NCBI RefSeq assembly: GCF_014673215.1
Contig: NZ_JACWMS010000001.1
Span: 558,001 to 622,000, forward strand
DNA from: Gordonia hankookensis
GTDB taxonomy: Bacteria; Actinomycetota; Actinomycetes; Mycobacteriales; Mycobacteriaceae
Direction of reading: 5' to 3'
DNA length: 64,000 bases
In this document: positions 26,187-35,275 of the stretch, one piece after another
How positions within the stretch are numbered: the first letter of the stretch is position 1
Layout: the number at the start of each line of letters is the position of its first letter
Position numbers and translations under genes: made by a program
Notes under the pieces: model-generated
What the model was told of the DNA's origin: nothing
What the model saw: only the letters and a program-made list of their open reading frames with translations
Databases searched by the model: none

Positions 26187-27428
26187 TCATACGTAGAAGT
26201 CGAGCTCTTCTTGCTGTTTGAGCAGATCCCGCATCCGGTAGGGATCCTCCCCGAAGAAGTACAGCAGACCCCAGTGCGTCCCGAAAGCCGTGCGCTTGGT
26301 GACCGTCTCCTCGAGGGGTTCCGCGAGATCGTTGGTCTCGTAATAGTCGTCGTCTGCGGTCACGTCGGGGATCTCCAGGTTGGAGACCACACGGCGACGT
26401 GGATACACACCGAAACAACCCGCGACACCGCTCGCGTCCACCACCTCGCGCGGGAAGAACGCGTCGATCTCCTCCTCGGTGGTCTTCGGATCGAAGGAGA
26501 GCACCAGGGCCTGGTAGGCGTTGAACCCGTATGCGCGTTCGAGCAGCTCGAACACCTTGAAGCCCGGCGGCCGGTAGGCGACCTCGCCGAAGTACATCTC
26601 GCCGTCGTTGGTGACGAAGTACTCCGGGTGCACGAAGCCGAAGTCGATCTCGAATGTCTTGATCAGCTTCTCGATCTGCGCGGTGATCGCCGGACGATAC
26701 TTCTCGAGCTCGGGGGTGGCTGGCACGAACACCGAGTACCCCAGTGTCACGTACTCCGAGATGTTGAGGAACTTGATCTTGCCGTTGTGGATCCAGGCCT
26801 CGACCGCGAACTCCCAGCCGTCCAGGTGGGACTCCATCAGCACCGGGAACTCTTCCTCGGGAATCGTGTCGACCTCGTCGGGTGTCCGGATCACCCGATG
26901 TCCGAGGCATCCCGCCTTGTCGAACGCCTTGAGGTGAATCGGGTCGTTGGGGTCGCCGTCGAGCTTGAGCAGTGTCTGGTTCACGCGGCGGAGGAACCGG
27001 ACCACGTCGTCGCGGTCGTGCGCCTCCTCGAAGATGCCGACGCGGATGCCGCCGAGTTGCGCGCGACGTTTCATCAGCGCCTTGTCGCGCAGCAGCATCG
27101 CCTGCCCGAACAGGCGCGGCTTGTTCATCAGCACGGAATTGATGGCGCCCGCCCACTCGACGGTCTCCTCGAACAGCGGAATCGCGACGTCGACCCCCAT
27201 GTCCTGCAAGGTCTCGGCGATCTCGAGGGACCGATCGTTCAGGCGTTCGAAATTCCACGGTACGTAGGGAATGTCGTGTTCAGAGCAGTATTCTTGCGCC
27301 CAATCGGGCGCAACCACCACATATCTGCGGTCGAATCGATCGAGGGCCTCGATGGCCCCGAGACTCCAACCGAGCAGTGCCACAAACCCCTTGTCGGGGT
27401 TCTTCGCTGTCTTCGCAGGCTTGGTCAT
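26187..27428 (-). CDS. ATP-grasp domain ligase
   Basis: A 413-residue ATP-grasp enzyme. The N-terminal pre-ATP-grasp part (17-110) has a Rossmann-like VALLGWSLGAIEALDRF. Nucleotide contacts are suggested by HLKAFDKAGCLG (Lys167/171) and ESHLDGWEFAVEAWI (Glu206, Glu210); the metal site is in GFVHPEYFVTNDGEMYFGEVAYRPPG (Glu269, Glu282, Arg286). Such enzymes join a carboxylate to an amine through an acyl phosphate. It is the first gene of a two-gene unit with the Cys-His-Asn protein. ATG 27428 has a GAGAGGA site 6 nt upstream. The substrate is unknown. Confidence 0.85.
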   Translation of the reverse strand: MTKPAKTAKNPDKGFVALLGWSLGAIEALDRFDRRYVVVAPDWAQEYCSEHDIPYVPWNFERLNDRSLEIAETLQDMGVDVAIPLFEETVEWAGAINSVLMNKPRLFGQAMLLRDKALMKRRAQLGGIRVGIFEEAHDRDDVVRFLRRVNQTLLKLDGDPNDPIHLKAFDKAGCLGHRVIRTPDEVDTIPEEEFPVLMESHLDGWEFAVEAWIHNGKIKFLNISEYVTLGYSVFVPATPELEKYRPAITAQIEKLIKTFEIDFGFVHPEYFVTNDGEMYFGEVAYRPPGFKVFELLERAYGFNAYQALVLSFDPKTTEEEIDAFFPREVVDASGVAGCFGVYPRRRVVSNLEIPDVTADDDYYETNDLAEPLEETVTKRTAFGTHWGLLYFFGEDPYRMRDLLKQQEELDFYV

Positions 27429-27677
27429 GCATGTCCTCTCGCTCAGATCGTGCGCGATTCATGCTCTCTGGTCCTGCGCACAACCGTACAGAGGCGCCCG
27501 ACGACCGCGCGCGGTGCCGCCACCTCCGAGTTGCGACGAGAGAATCTTCCATTCTCGATCGTGAAGATGAATTGCGCTGTGCCTGTTCAGCGCTCACCCT
27601 TGTGCACTCACAGGGTGCACTCACGCGCAATCCCGACCGTCCCACACACAGTGCAACGCCCGCCTAGGCTGGTGGTC

Positions 27678-28127
27678 GTGTTCGATGTGGAACGGGACCC
27701 GACTGCGGTCGAACTGGGTCTGTTCGTGCCGCAGCCACCTGCCGCAGTGTGGCGCGCGCTCACGGAGCCGGCACTCCTCGAGCGCTGGCTGGCATCGACC
27801 ATCGGGTTCGCGACCGAGGTCGGGACGACGTTCATCCTGGAGATCCCCGCCGACCCACCCGCAGAGGTGGCATGTCAGGTACTGACAGTCGACCACGGGC
27901 GACGATTCACCCACAGCTACACGGACTTGCGCGGCAATCCGCCTGCACGCTGGTTCGTCGACTGGCGGCTCGAACCACAGGGCCGGGGCACACGGGTGCT
28001 CTTGACCCACAGCGGTTTCGACCTCGACGACCGCCTGCAGAAGATGGCGCGCAACGCGATCGAGCGAGGCTGGCGCAATCGGTTGCTGCCGAGGCTCACC
28101 GACGTCGTCGCCGACGTCGGGCTCTGA
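27678..28127 (+). CDS. SRPBCC / AHSA1-like protein
   Basis: A 149-residue START-like fold protein: VPQPPAAVWRALTEPALLERWLA at the N-terminus, a beta-grip middle and the long C-terminal helix (MARNAIERGWRNRLLPRLTDV). AHSA1-type relatives bind hydrophobic ligands or act as Hsp90-activator-like proteins; no catalytic residue can be assigned. Start codons GTG 27672 and 27678 are both possible, likely leaderless. It is divergent from the ATP-grasp unit. Confidence 0.78.
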   Translation: MFDVERDPTAVELGLFVPQPPAAVWRALTEPALLERWLASTIGFATEVGTTFILEIPADPPAEVACQVLTVDHGRRFTHSYTDLRGNPPARWFVDWRLEPQGRGTRVLLTHSGFDLDDRLQKMARNAIERGWRNRLLPRLTDVVADVGL

Positions 28128-28293
28128 TCGATCTCGACGTGCATTCACGTTCAGGCAGCGGAACATCGCGCAGGACACTCCCGAAGCCGCTAGCCTTTGC
28201 ACACATCGTGGTGAGACGTTCTGGAGGTCGAACAGCAATGAGGCATAACAGCATCCGAGCCGTGGTCGCCCGCCGCGGACCGGACGTGACCCG

Positions 28294-29004
28294 ATGAGTC
28301 TCGTCGCGGGACACGGTCCCCTGAGCGGGAATCCGGCCGGTTGGTTCTCGGGTGCGCTTCCGGCGGATCTGGTGTTCGTCGAGCCGCATCCGCGCCGCAT
28401 CCAGGCGATCCGCGACGGACAGACGGTCCTCGACACCGAACGCGCGGTGATGGTGCATCGACCCGGTCAGTTCCTCAGTTACGCGTTTCCGGTCGACGAG
28501 GTCGGCGGACTGCCCACCGAACCCGAGCCGCAGGCCCCGGGGTTTGTCCACGTCCCCTGGGACGCTGTCGACGAGTGGTACGAGGAAGGCCGCAAGCTCG
28601 TCTGGTACCCGCCGAACCCCTACCACCGGGTCGACTGCCGACCGACCACCCGGGGCCTACGCGTCGACGTCGCGGGCGTGACCCTCGTCGACACCACCGA
28701 CACCGTCATCGTCTTCGAGACCGCCTTGGAACCGGTGCTCTATGTGGCATCGGCGCACGTGCGCACCGATCTGCTGCGCCGCGGCGACCTGACCACCTAT
28801 TGCAACTACAAGGGCAACGCCACCTACTGGAGCGCGGTCATCGGTGACACCGTGGTCGAGAACGTCGCCTGGAGCTACGAGGATGTGCTGCCGGAGAGCA
28901 CTCTCATCCGTGGACATCTCAGCTTCGACCCGGCCAAGGCGGATGTGCTCGCCGAGCTTCCGGTGCGTGCCCCGGGAGCTGCGGATTGCGGCTGCGAGAT
29001 CTAG
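28294..29004 (+). CDS. Tandem DUF427 protein
   Basis: A 236-residue protein with two copies of the DUF427 fold. Each has a beta-rich block ending in a Tyr/His/Trp-rich signature: PPNPYHRVDCRPTTRGLRV in the first and TTYCNYKGNATYWSAVIGDTVVENVAWSYE in the second, the latter matching the family motif C-x-YKG. The fold is known from structural genomics but no reaction is established. A terminal CGCE-like Cys pair (ADCGCEI) is unusual. Confidence 0.8.
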   Translation: MSLVAGHGPLSGNPAGWFSGALPADLVFVEPHPRRIQAIRDGQTVLDTERAVMVHRPGQFLSYAFPVDEVGGLPTEPEPQAPGFVHVPWDAVDEWYEEGRKLVWYPPNPYHRVDCRPTTRGLRVDVAGVTLVDTTDTVIVFETALEPVLYVASAHVRTDLLRRGDLTTYCNYKGNATYWSAVIGDTVVENVAWSYEDVLPESTLIRGHLSFDPAKADVLAELPVRAPGAADCGCEI

Positions 29005-29009
29005 GCCCC

Positions 29010-29891
29010 CTACAGCCTTGCGCGCGCCGCCACTGCTGCATCAGATGTGCGCAGCGGACGGATGAGACCGTCCTGGACGAAGGACGCCAGGAGCGCACCG
29101 TCGTCGGTGTGCACCGTGCCGCGCACATAGGACATACCCGCACCGACCTGCGTGCTCTCGTGAGAATAGAGAATCCACCCACTCCACCGGACCGGCTCGT
29201 GAAAGCTGATCCCGATGGTCATCGGCGCGGTGGACACGGTGAGATGCGCCTGGCTGGTGCCGATCCCGGCGTGCGCACGCATCGTGGTCGAGATGCCGAG
29301 ATGGCCGGTGAAGTGCGCCAGCAGCGCCTTGGCCAGGTCGTCGCGCTGTGGGACCGGATCGTATTTCACCCAGGCGTACAGCTCCGGCGGCCCCACCTCG
29401 TCCGGACTGTTGACCTCGTGGACGTCGACCAGACGCACATCGCGGCCTGGCAAGGGCATTCGTGCGGCAAAGGCCTCGTCGGGCGCGGCGACCATCGGGC
29501 GCGGGAGGTGGTGGGTGATCAGGTCTTCGGTCGGGACGTCGGCGAGGACGGTCACCGTGACGCATCGCCTGCCGTTCTGCGAGGCGGCGACGACGGCGGT
29601 CGCCACGGACCGCCCCTCGTGGACGACGTCGACGTCGAACTCCACCACCGGACCGACCGTGACCGCCCGTGCGAACACGGCCTGCGCCGACCGTATCGAC
29701 TTGTCCGGGAACCGCTTGGCGGCAGCGACGATCGCCTGCGCGAGTACCTGCGTGCCCTCCACGACCACGCGGCCCTCCTCGCCCTCGATCCCGGTCGCGC
29801 CGGTGAATCGATCCGGTCCGGCGGGCTGCACGTCGAACAGGTCGAGAAGTACGTCGAGCGACCAGGCGGTCTCGTCGGATGTCGTCGTCAT
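29010..29891 (-). CDS. Acyl-CoA thioesterase II-like (tandem hotdog) protein
   Basis: A 293-residue protein with two hotdog domains. The first carries VVVEGTQVLAQAIVAAAKRFPDKSIRSAQAVFARAV and the second TTMRAHAGIGTSQAHLTVSTAPMTIGISFHEPVRWSGWILYSHESTQVGAG and RGTVHTDDGALLASFVQDGLIRP. This is the TesB layout, hydrolysing acyl-CoA to free acid. The catalytic Asp of the second domain is plausibly in VHTDDGALLAS. It is convergent with the DUF427 gene (5-bp gap). Start ATG at 29891. Confidence 0.82.
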   Translation of the reverse strand: MTTTSDETAWSLDVLLDLFDVQPAGPDRFTGATGIEGEEGRVVVEGTQVLAQAIVAAAKRFPDKSIRSAQAVFARAVTVGPVVEFDVDVVHEGRSVATAVVAASQNGRRCVTVTVLADVPTEDLITHHLPRPMVAAPDEAFAARMPLPGRDVRLVDVHEVNSPDEVGPPELYAWVKYDPVPQRDDLAKALLAHFTGHLGISTTMRAHAGIGTSQAHLTVSTAPMTIGISFHEPVRWSGWILYSHESTQVGAGMSYVRGTVHTDDGALLASFVQDGLIRPLRTSDAAVAARARL

Positions 29892-30098
29892 ATCGGTTTG
29901 CTCTCTCCCGTCCCCGTGTCCAGCACTGTGATCGTGGCCACCGCGAACGCTACTGGATTCGCACTGGATCGTGATCGGTGTGTTCGTGCCGAGAACACAC
30001 AGTGGAGCGACATCCACCTCCGTTCCGACGAGCCACCTTCGAACCGTACGACGGTGAATTGTCGGAACAGGGGTGGTCGGGTCGACGGCGGAACGCCG

Positions 30099-31130
30099 TC
30101 AGGCCGGCTCGCGCATCACCCCGACATGCCGCACCTGACCGGAGATGCCCGGAAGTTCCTTCACCGGCGTCCAGGTGCGCAAACCGTTCGTACTGTCGGA
30201 GTACAGCTGCTTTCCTCTGGTGTAGGCGTCGAGGTACATCCGCCAGGCGCCGCTCGGCAGCTGGACCACGGCCGGGCCCTCCACATACGTTCCCCAATTC
30301 CCGGGCGGGACGAACCGATAGGGCCCGACCAGTGACGACGCGACCGCATGCTGGATGACTTTCTTCGTCTCGTTCTTGGTGAACGCGTGATAGGTCGCAC
30401 CCACCTTGACCACGGTGGTGTCGATGTGGTCCGCGCCGATCCCGGCGAGCGGAACCGGTGGGCTCCACAGCCGCAGCGAGGGCTCGAGGGCGGTCATCAG
30501 GTAGGGCACGAACCCGCCACCGGTCGACATCGACAGGATGACGTTGATGCGGCCACCCTCCACGAACCATTCGGGCGCCCAGGACTTGGTGGTGAACGGC
30601 GACAGGGACGGACCATCGCTGGAACCGGCCGACCCGGAGGATCCCGGCCCGCTTGACGAGCCGAGCCCCCTCCCGTCCCCCGTTCCCGGTAGGAACGCAC
30701 AGCAGAACGGGGTCGGATAGTTGTGCAGGAACGTCCAGTTCACGCGATCACGGCTACGCGCGAACCCGATGTTCGCGCCGTCGGCCGTCGTGTAGGTGAT
30801 GTAGTACCACCCATCGGTATTACGGAAGATGCTCGCGTCCCGCACACGCCCGGACGGGGGCCGATATGCCGACCTGCGGAGGAGCTGGAATGTCGTGCCG
30901 TCCCCGGACCCGTAGACGTCCATGTCGCGGTCGGTCGCGCTGCTGAACGCCACCATCGTGTATCGCCAGCCGGTCGACGGGGCGGCGCCACTGCTCCCCG
31001 AGGCCGTCACGAGCAGTGCCGCGACAGCGAGCAGCACCACCGTCACGCCGGAAAAAGTGGTGGTTCGCTTCGTGAGGATCACCGATGCAGTATCGACGGC
31101 GACCAGCACCCTGTGCGCGGCTTTTGCCAC
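30099..31130 (-). CDS. Secreted GH43-like five-bladed propeller protein
   Basis: A 343-residue protein with a long N-terminal membrane/signal segment (TTFSGVTVVLLAVAALLVTASG). The mature part has GH43-type blocks: RVRDASIFRNTDGWYYITYTT, KSWAPEWFVEGGRINVILS and GTYVEGPAVVQLPSGAWRMYLDAY, where Asp and two Glu could form the glycosidase triad. A Gly/Ser-rich insert (GSSSGPGSSGSAGSSDG) lies in one loop. It would trim arabinose or related side chains from polysaccharide, perhaps the cell's own arabinan, but activity is inferred. The exact start is uncertain; GTG 31130 is the longest. Confidence 0.68.
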   Translation of the reverse strand: MAKAAHRVLVAVDTASVILTKRTTTFSGVTVVLLAVAALLVTASGSSGAAPSTGWRYTMVAFSSATDRDMDVYGSGDGTTFQLLRRSAYRPPSGRVRDASIFRNTDGWYYITYTTADGANIGFARSRDRVNWTFLHNYPTPFCCAFLPGTGDGRGLGSSSGPGSSGSAGSSDGPSLSPFTTKSWAPEWFVEGGRINVILSMSTGGGFVPYLMTALEPSLRLWSPPVPLAGIGADHIDTTVVKVGATYHAFTKNETKKVIQHAVASSLVGPYRFVPPGNWGTYVEGPAVVQLPSGAWRMYLDAYTRGKQLYSDSTNGLRTWTPVKELPGISGQVRHVGVMREPA

Positions 31131-31187
31131 AGCCGGGCGAAATTGTTACTGGTGGGGCCACAGTGTCACATCCAGGCGACTCGCCAC

Positions 31188-32852
31188 TCACTGCTCGGTG
31201 ACGCGACCACCGTCCACCTGCCAGACGCGACCGAGACGCACGTTCGCCAACATGCGGCGATCATGGGTCACCAGCAGGACGGCGCCGTCGTAGGAGTGCA
31301 ACGCGGATTCGAGTTGCTCGATGGCGGCGAGGTCGAGGTGATTGGTGGGCTCGTCGAGTACCAGGACATTGGTGCCCCGCGCCTGCAGCAGGGCCAGCGC
31401 AGCGCGGGTGCGTTCTCCGGGTGACAGATCGGCCACAGGACGGTCGACGTGATCGGCGCGGAGCCCGAACTTCGCGAGCAGCGTACGCACCTCTGCCGTC
31501 GTGAAGTCGGGAACGAGTTCCTCGAATCGCTCGGCGAGTGGCCGCGACCCAGCGAATTCGGCACGCGTCTGGTCGATTTCGCCGATCGCGACGTTCGCGC
31601 CCAACTGCGCGGTCCCGGCCTGGGGTGTGATCCGACCGAGGATGAGCCGCAGCAGGGTCGACTTCCCGGCCCCGTTGGGGCCGGTGATACCGATCCGGTC
31701 GCCCGCGTTCACCTGTAGTGATACCGGACCGAGAACGAAATCTCCCTGTCGCACAACGGCATTGTTGAGCGTCGACACGACTGAGCTCGAACGTGGGGCG
31801 GCGCCGATGGTGAACTCGAGCACCCATTCCTTACGGGGTTCGGCGACCTCGTCCAGACGCGCGATCCGACTCTCCATCTGGCGGACCTTCTGCGCCTGTT
31901 TCTCGCTGGATTCGGTGGCCGCGCGCCGACGGATCTTGTCGTTGTCCGGCGCCTTGCGCATCGCGTTGCGCACACCCTGACTGGACCATTCACGTTGTGT
32001 TCGCGCCCGCGCCACCAGATCGGCCTTCTTCTCGGCGAACTCCTCATATTCTGCACGCCGGTGCCGGCGCGCGACTTCGCGTTCCTGCAAGTAGCTGTCG
32101 TAACCGCCGCCGAAGAGCGTGTTGGTGTGTTGCGCGAGATCGAGTTCGAGCACGCCGGTGACACTGCGGGACAAGAACTCCCGGTCGTGACTCACCAGCA
32201 CCACACCGCCACGCATGGCGCCGACCACGCCCTCCAGCCGATCGAGTCCATCGAGATCGAGGTCGTTGGTCGGCTCGTCGAGCAGCACCACGTCGAACCG
32301 CGAACACAGCAACGCGGCCAAACCCACCCGCGCGGCCTGTCCGCCGGAGAGATCGGTCATCATCGCCGATTCCGGCGCCACCACCCCGCTGTCGAGGCCC
32401 AGATCGGCGAGGACTTCGGGCAGACGCTCGTCGAGGTCGGCGGCACCGGTCACCAGCCAGTGGTCGAGCGCCGCAGCGTAGGCGTCGGCCGGATCGACTG
32501 GGCCGGTCGCGCCCGAGGGGTCGGCGAGGACGGCCGCGGCCGCGTCCATGGCCTGCGTCGCGGCCGCACAGCCGGTGCGGCGGGCGACATAGTGGCCGAC
32601 CGTCTCGCCGGGAACCCGAGCGTGCTCCTGCGGCAGCCAGCCGACGAATGCATCGGCCGGCGCGCGCGTCACCCGGCCGTCGAGCGGTGCGAGGTCACCT
32701 GCGAGCACCCTGAGCAGCGTTGTCTTTCCCGACCCGTTGGCCCCGACCACGCCGATCACGTCACCCGGCGCGACCGTGAGATCAAGATGGTCGAACAGCA
32801 CACGGTGCGCATACCCGCCGGCGATGTCCTTGGCGACGAGTGTTGCGGTCAT
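31188..32852 (-). CDS. ABC-F family ATP-binding protein
   Basis: A 554-residue protein with two ABC domains and no membrane segments. Domain one has [24 protein letters not shown] and DVVLLDEPTNDLDL; domain two has GPNGAGKSTLLR, LSPGERTRAALA and VLVLDEPTNHLDL. A charged linker (EYEEFAEKKADLVARARTQ...) joins them. ABC-F proteins act on the ribosome as translation factors or antibiotic-protection proteins, not as transporters. Which subfamily is not clear from the linker alone. Confidence 0.93.
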   Translation of the reverse strand: MTATLVAKDIAGGYAHRVLFDHLDLTVAPGDVIGVVGANGSGKTTLLRVLAGDLAPLDGRVTRAPADAFVGWLPQEHARVPGETVGHYVARRTGCAAATQAMDAAAAVLADPSGATGPVDPADAYAAALDHWLVTGAADLDERLPEVLADLGLDSGVVAPESAMMTDLSGGQAARVGLAALLCSRFDVVLLDEPTNDLDLDGLDRLEGVVGAMRGGVVLVSHDREFLSRSVTGVLELDLAQHTNTLFGGGYDSYLQEREVARRHRRAEYEEFAEKKADLVARARTQREWSSQGVRNAMRKAPDNDKIRRRAATESSEKQAQKVRQMESRIARLDEVAEPRKEWVLEFTIGAAPRSSSVVSTLNNAVVRQGDFVLGPVSLQVNAGDRIGITGPNGAGKSTLLRLILGRITPQAGTAQLGANVAIGEIDQTRAEFAGSRPLAERFEELVPDFTTAEVRTLLAKFGLRADHVDRPVADLSPGERTRAALALLQARGTNVLVLDEPTNHLDLAAIEQLESALHSYDGAVLLVTHDRRMLANVRLGRVWQVDGGRVTEQ

Positions 32853-32951
32853 GAAGAGATGATCGCACCTCGATCGGAACCGAGGTCAGACGCGTTCATC
32901 CTCGGCCGTCAGCCGGCTGGTACCAGCTACTCCTGCGACCGCCGTGCCGAG

Positions 32952-34070
32952 TCAGATGTCTCCGCCCACCGCACGCACCCTGAACCGCTCCGCGAAGCGA
33001 GCGGTGAAGAGGTCGAAGCCTTTTCGTTCGATGACGTCGGTCAGAGACGCCCGCATCGCATCACCCTCGGGGCCCGGGAGCTGGCCGACGCCACCTCGAG
33101 TACCCAGCGGCAAGAGGATGCGTGGAAGCAGCGCCGGTTGGTACGCCGACAGGGTCGGCTCACCGTGCAGCTGCGCCCGGATGTTGTCGACGACGACCAG
33201 CGCCTGCGTCTGGGCATGGGTGGCCATCTTGGCGTCGGTCAGGTCGGCGATGTCGCCGACTGCGTAGACGTTCTCGTACCCCACCACATTCAGGTGCTCA
33301 TCGACGGGGACCGTGTGACGGTCGGTCAACGGGACCAGGGCCCCGTCATCGAGGTAACCGGTGTTGACCCGCGCCCCGTAGCAACGGAACCAGATGTCCG
33401 CGGTGATCGATTCGCCCGCGTCGGTGGTCACCGTGAAAGTGGCTTCGGCCCCCATCTCGACCGACGGCAACGCGGCCAGACGGGTGTCGAGGCGCATCTC
33501 CACGCCCATTCTGTCGAGCTGGCGACGGAGATCGGCTCGGACGTCCGGAAGGAAGCCGGGCAGTACGTCGGCCGACGGGTCGACAACGGTGATGCGCTTG
33601 TCCGGCCACACGTCGTGTATCTCGCCTGCCAGCTCGAGCCCGACCGGGCCGGCCCCGAGGATCAGCACCCGCCCGGACCTGGCGAGCTCGGCGTTCGTGA
33701 CGCGTAGGTCCTCGACCGCCTGTTCGGTACTGGCGGTCATGTGACGCGGAGCCGCTGGATAGGGATGACTGGATCCGGTTGCCAGGACCAGATGGTCGGC
33801 ATCGACGCGGCTGCCGTCCGACAGGAACACACCGCCGGGATCCGCGGAGGCCACCGTCCCCTGGACGACGCGACCCTGCGTGAGCAGACATCGATAGTCG
33901 AAGAACGGCCGGTGGGCCCAGTCCGGTTGCGTCAGCGCACGAAGCGAGGCCGCGACGTTGACGAAGGCATCCCGGGGATCGATGAGAGTGACCTCTGCGT
34001 CGTCGTCCAGAGACCTGGCGATGTGGGTTCCGGCGTATCCACCGCCGACGACCACGACCCTGCGTCGCAT
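32952..34070 (-). CDS. FAD-dependent NAD(P)H oxidoreductase (NDH-2/AIF-like)
   Basis: A 372-residue flavoprotein. The N-terminal Rossmann motif VVVVGGGYAGTHIARSL binds FAD, a second one LILGAGPVGLELAGEI binds NAD(P)H, and VYAVGDIADL is the FAD-closing block. The architecture fits NDH-2, AIF or FSP1-like quinone reductases. There is no obvious membrane-anchoring C-terminus. It is divergent from a MarR gene, with two repeated operator-like sites in between, which suggests stress-inducible expression. Confidence 0.87.
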   Translation of the reverse strand: MRRRVVVVGGGYAGTHIARSLDDDAEVTLIDPRDAFVNVAASLRALTQPDWAHRPFFDYRCLLTQGRVVQGTVASADPGGVFLSDGSRVDADHLVLATGSSHPYPAAPRHMTASTEQAVEDLRVTNAELARSGRVLILGAGPVGLELAGEIHDVWPDKRITVVDPSADVLPGFLPDVRADLRRQLDRMGVEMRLDTRLAALPSVEMGAEATFTVTTDAGESITADIWFRCYGARVNTGYLDDGALVPLTDRHTVPVDEHLNVVGYENVYAVGDIADLTDAKMATHAQTQALVVVDNIRAQLHGEPTLSAYQPALLPRILLPLGTRGGVGQLPGPEGDAMRASLTDVIERKGFDLFTARFAERFRVRAVGGDI

Positions 34071-34094
34071 GTGTTGAGACCTTCCACCGAGACA

Positions 34095-34138
34095 GTTGAT
34101 ACGACAACTCTATCGCGCTCTGTTGATGCGTCAACTCT
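34095..34138. promoter_or_regulatory. Duplicated MarR operator
   Basis: Two direct copies of GTTGATRCGWCAACTCT, at 34095-34111 and 34122-34138, start 27 bp apart; each contains inverted GTTG/CAAC half-sites. They lie between the divergent flavoprotein and MarR genes. Confidence 0.75.
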
Positions 34139-34158
34139 TGGCCGGATATAGTGCTCCC

Positions 34159-34644
34159 ATGACCGAGGCGTCGGCGTTGTCGCCCGAGGATTGGGCGTTC
34201 TGGGATCGCTGGATGCAAGCGCAGCGCCGGCTCGCCGCGGAGGTCGACCGGGCACTGCAGCGCGATTTCGGTATCTCCAAGGCCGAGTTCAGCATTCTCG
34301 TGACCCTCCACCACACTGCTGACGGTCGACTCCGGGTCACCGAACTGGCCGATCGCCTCGACTGGGACAAGAGCCGCGTCGCGCATCAACTCACACGGAT
34401 GGAAGGTCGGGGCCTGCTCGAACGGAGTGAATCCGGTGCCGGACGCAGGACCGGCGTCGCGCTCACAACCTCAGGGCGAGAGGTGGTCGAACGCGCTGTC
34501 GAGGGACATGCCGCGAACGTCCGTCGGCTGGGCCTCGACCTGCTCACCCCTGATCAAAAGGCAGCCATCGACGGATGGAGCCAGGCACTCATCGATCACC
34601 TGGCCCTGCCGTCCTCTCGGGACAGTCCGCCTGCGGATTCGTGA
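34159..34644 (+). CDS. MarR family transcriptional regulator
   Basis: A 161-residue winged-helix protein: FGISKAEFSILVTLHHTADGRLRVTELADRLDWDKSRVAHQLTRMEGRGLLER, with the wing SGAGRRTGVALTTSGREV. It is divergent from the NDH-2-like flavoprotein and almost certainly binds the duplicated GTTGA-type sites between them. No conserved regulatory Cys is obvious. ATG 34159 lies 20 bp past the second site. Confidence 0.9.
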   Translation: MTEASALSPEDWAFWDRWMQAQRRLAAEVDRALQRDFGISKAEFSILVTLHHTADGRLRVTELADRLDWDKSRVAHQLTRMEGRGLLERSESGAGRRTGVALTTSGREVVERAVEGHAANVRRLGLDLLTPDQKAAIDGWSQALIDHLALPSSRDSPPADS

Positions 34645-34678
34645 TGCGCCTGACCGATGGGTGCGTGATCGTCAGACT

Positions 34679-35191
34679 TCAGCTGCGGTACTTGGTCAGC
34701 AACCCTTCAGGGATGTGGCAGAACTCCTCAGGGAAACGTGCGAGCCGATGCTGATGTTCTTCGGCACTTCGCACATAGTTGTCGAGCGGCAGCACTTCGA
34801 CGGCAACGCAATCGGCGTCGTCCCTCGCGGCGATGAAGTCTCGCGCCTGTTCGAGGTGCGTCGGCCTGTCGGAGTACACGCCGGTGCGATATTTCTCGCC
34901 GACATCCGGCCCCTGTTTGTTCACGCTGTACGGATCGATGATCTCGAAGAAGTACACCATCAGTTGCCCGACGCTCACGACGGTCGGGTCGAATCGCGTC
35001 CGTACACATTCGGCGTACCCGTCATAGTCACCGTCGAGGGACTGACTGGTGCCGTTGGCCCGTCCGGCCTCGGTGAACGTCACCCCTGGCAACGTCGCGA
35101 TGAACGCCTGCACGCCCCACAGACAGCCGCCCGCGAAGTAGACGTCTTCGGTCTCGCGCTCCACACCCACGTGGGCGATGGTACGGGCCAC
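34679..35191 (-). CDS. msrA: Peptide methionine sulfoxide reductase A
   Basis: A 170-residue MsrA. The catalytic Cys23 is in AGGCLWGVQAF (usually GGCFWG, so Leu replaces Phe), followed by the conserved TEAGRANGTSQSLDGDYDGYAECVR, VYFFEIIDPYSVNKQGPDVGEKYRTGVY and a C-terminal ARFPEEFCHIPEG. It repairs oxidised methionine using thioredoxin. The Phe-to-Leu change and the altered TGYAGG-type block indicate a divergent subgroup but the core is intact. It sits just outside the ychF-flanked insertion. Confidence 0.9.
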   Translation of the reverse strand: MARTIAHVGVERETEDVYFAGGCLWGVQAFIATLPGVTFTEAGRANGTSQSLDGDYDGYAECVRTRFDPTVVSVGQLMVYFFEIIDPYSVNKQGPDVGEKYRTGVYSDRPTHLEQARDFIAARDDADCVAVEVLPLDNYVRSAEEHQHRLARFPEEFCHIPEGLLTKYRS

Positions 35192-35221
35192 CCGACGCGT
35201 CGGGACGAACCCCTCGATCAG

Positions 35222-35242
35222 ACGTTGAACCGGAACTCCACC
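35222..35242 (-). repeat. Second copy of the ychF 3' end (direct repeat)
   Basis: Identical at 20 of 21 bases to 36438-36458. In the minus-strand frame both copies encode VEFRFNV followed directly by a stop (TGA here, TAG in ychF). This looks like the original end of ychF displaced by an insertion. Confidence 0.75.
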
Positions 35243-35275
35243 GGATCGCGGTACAGACCAACCTTTGCCGTGGAC

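Noticed and set aside
25234..27258. 674-residue minus-strand open frame
   Set aside because: Shifted-frame shadow of the ATP-grasp and Cys-His-Asn genes; Arg-rich composition and no domain.
26136..28127. 663-residue plus-strand open frame
   Set aside because: Antisense to the ATP-grasp gene except for its 3' end, which is the SRPBCC gene (27678-28127).
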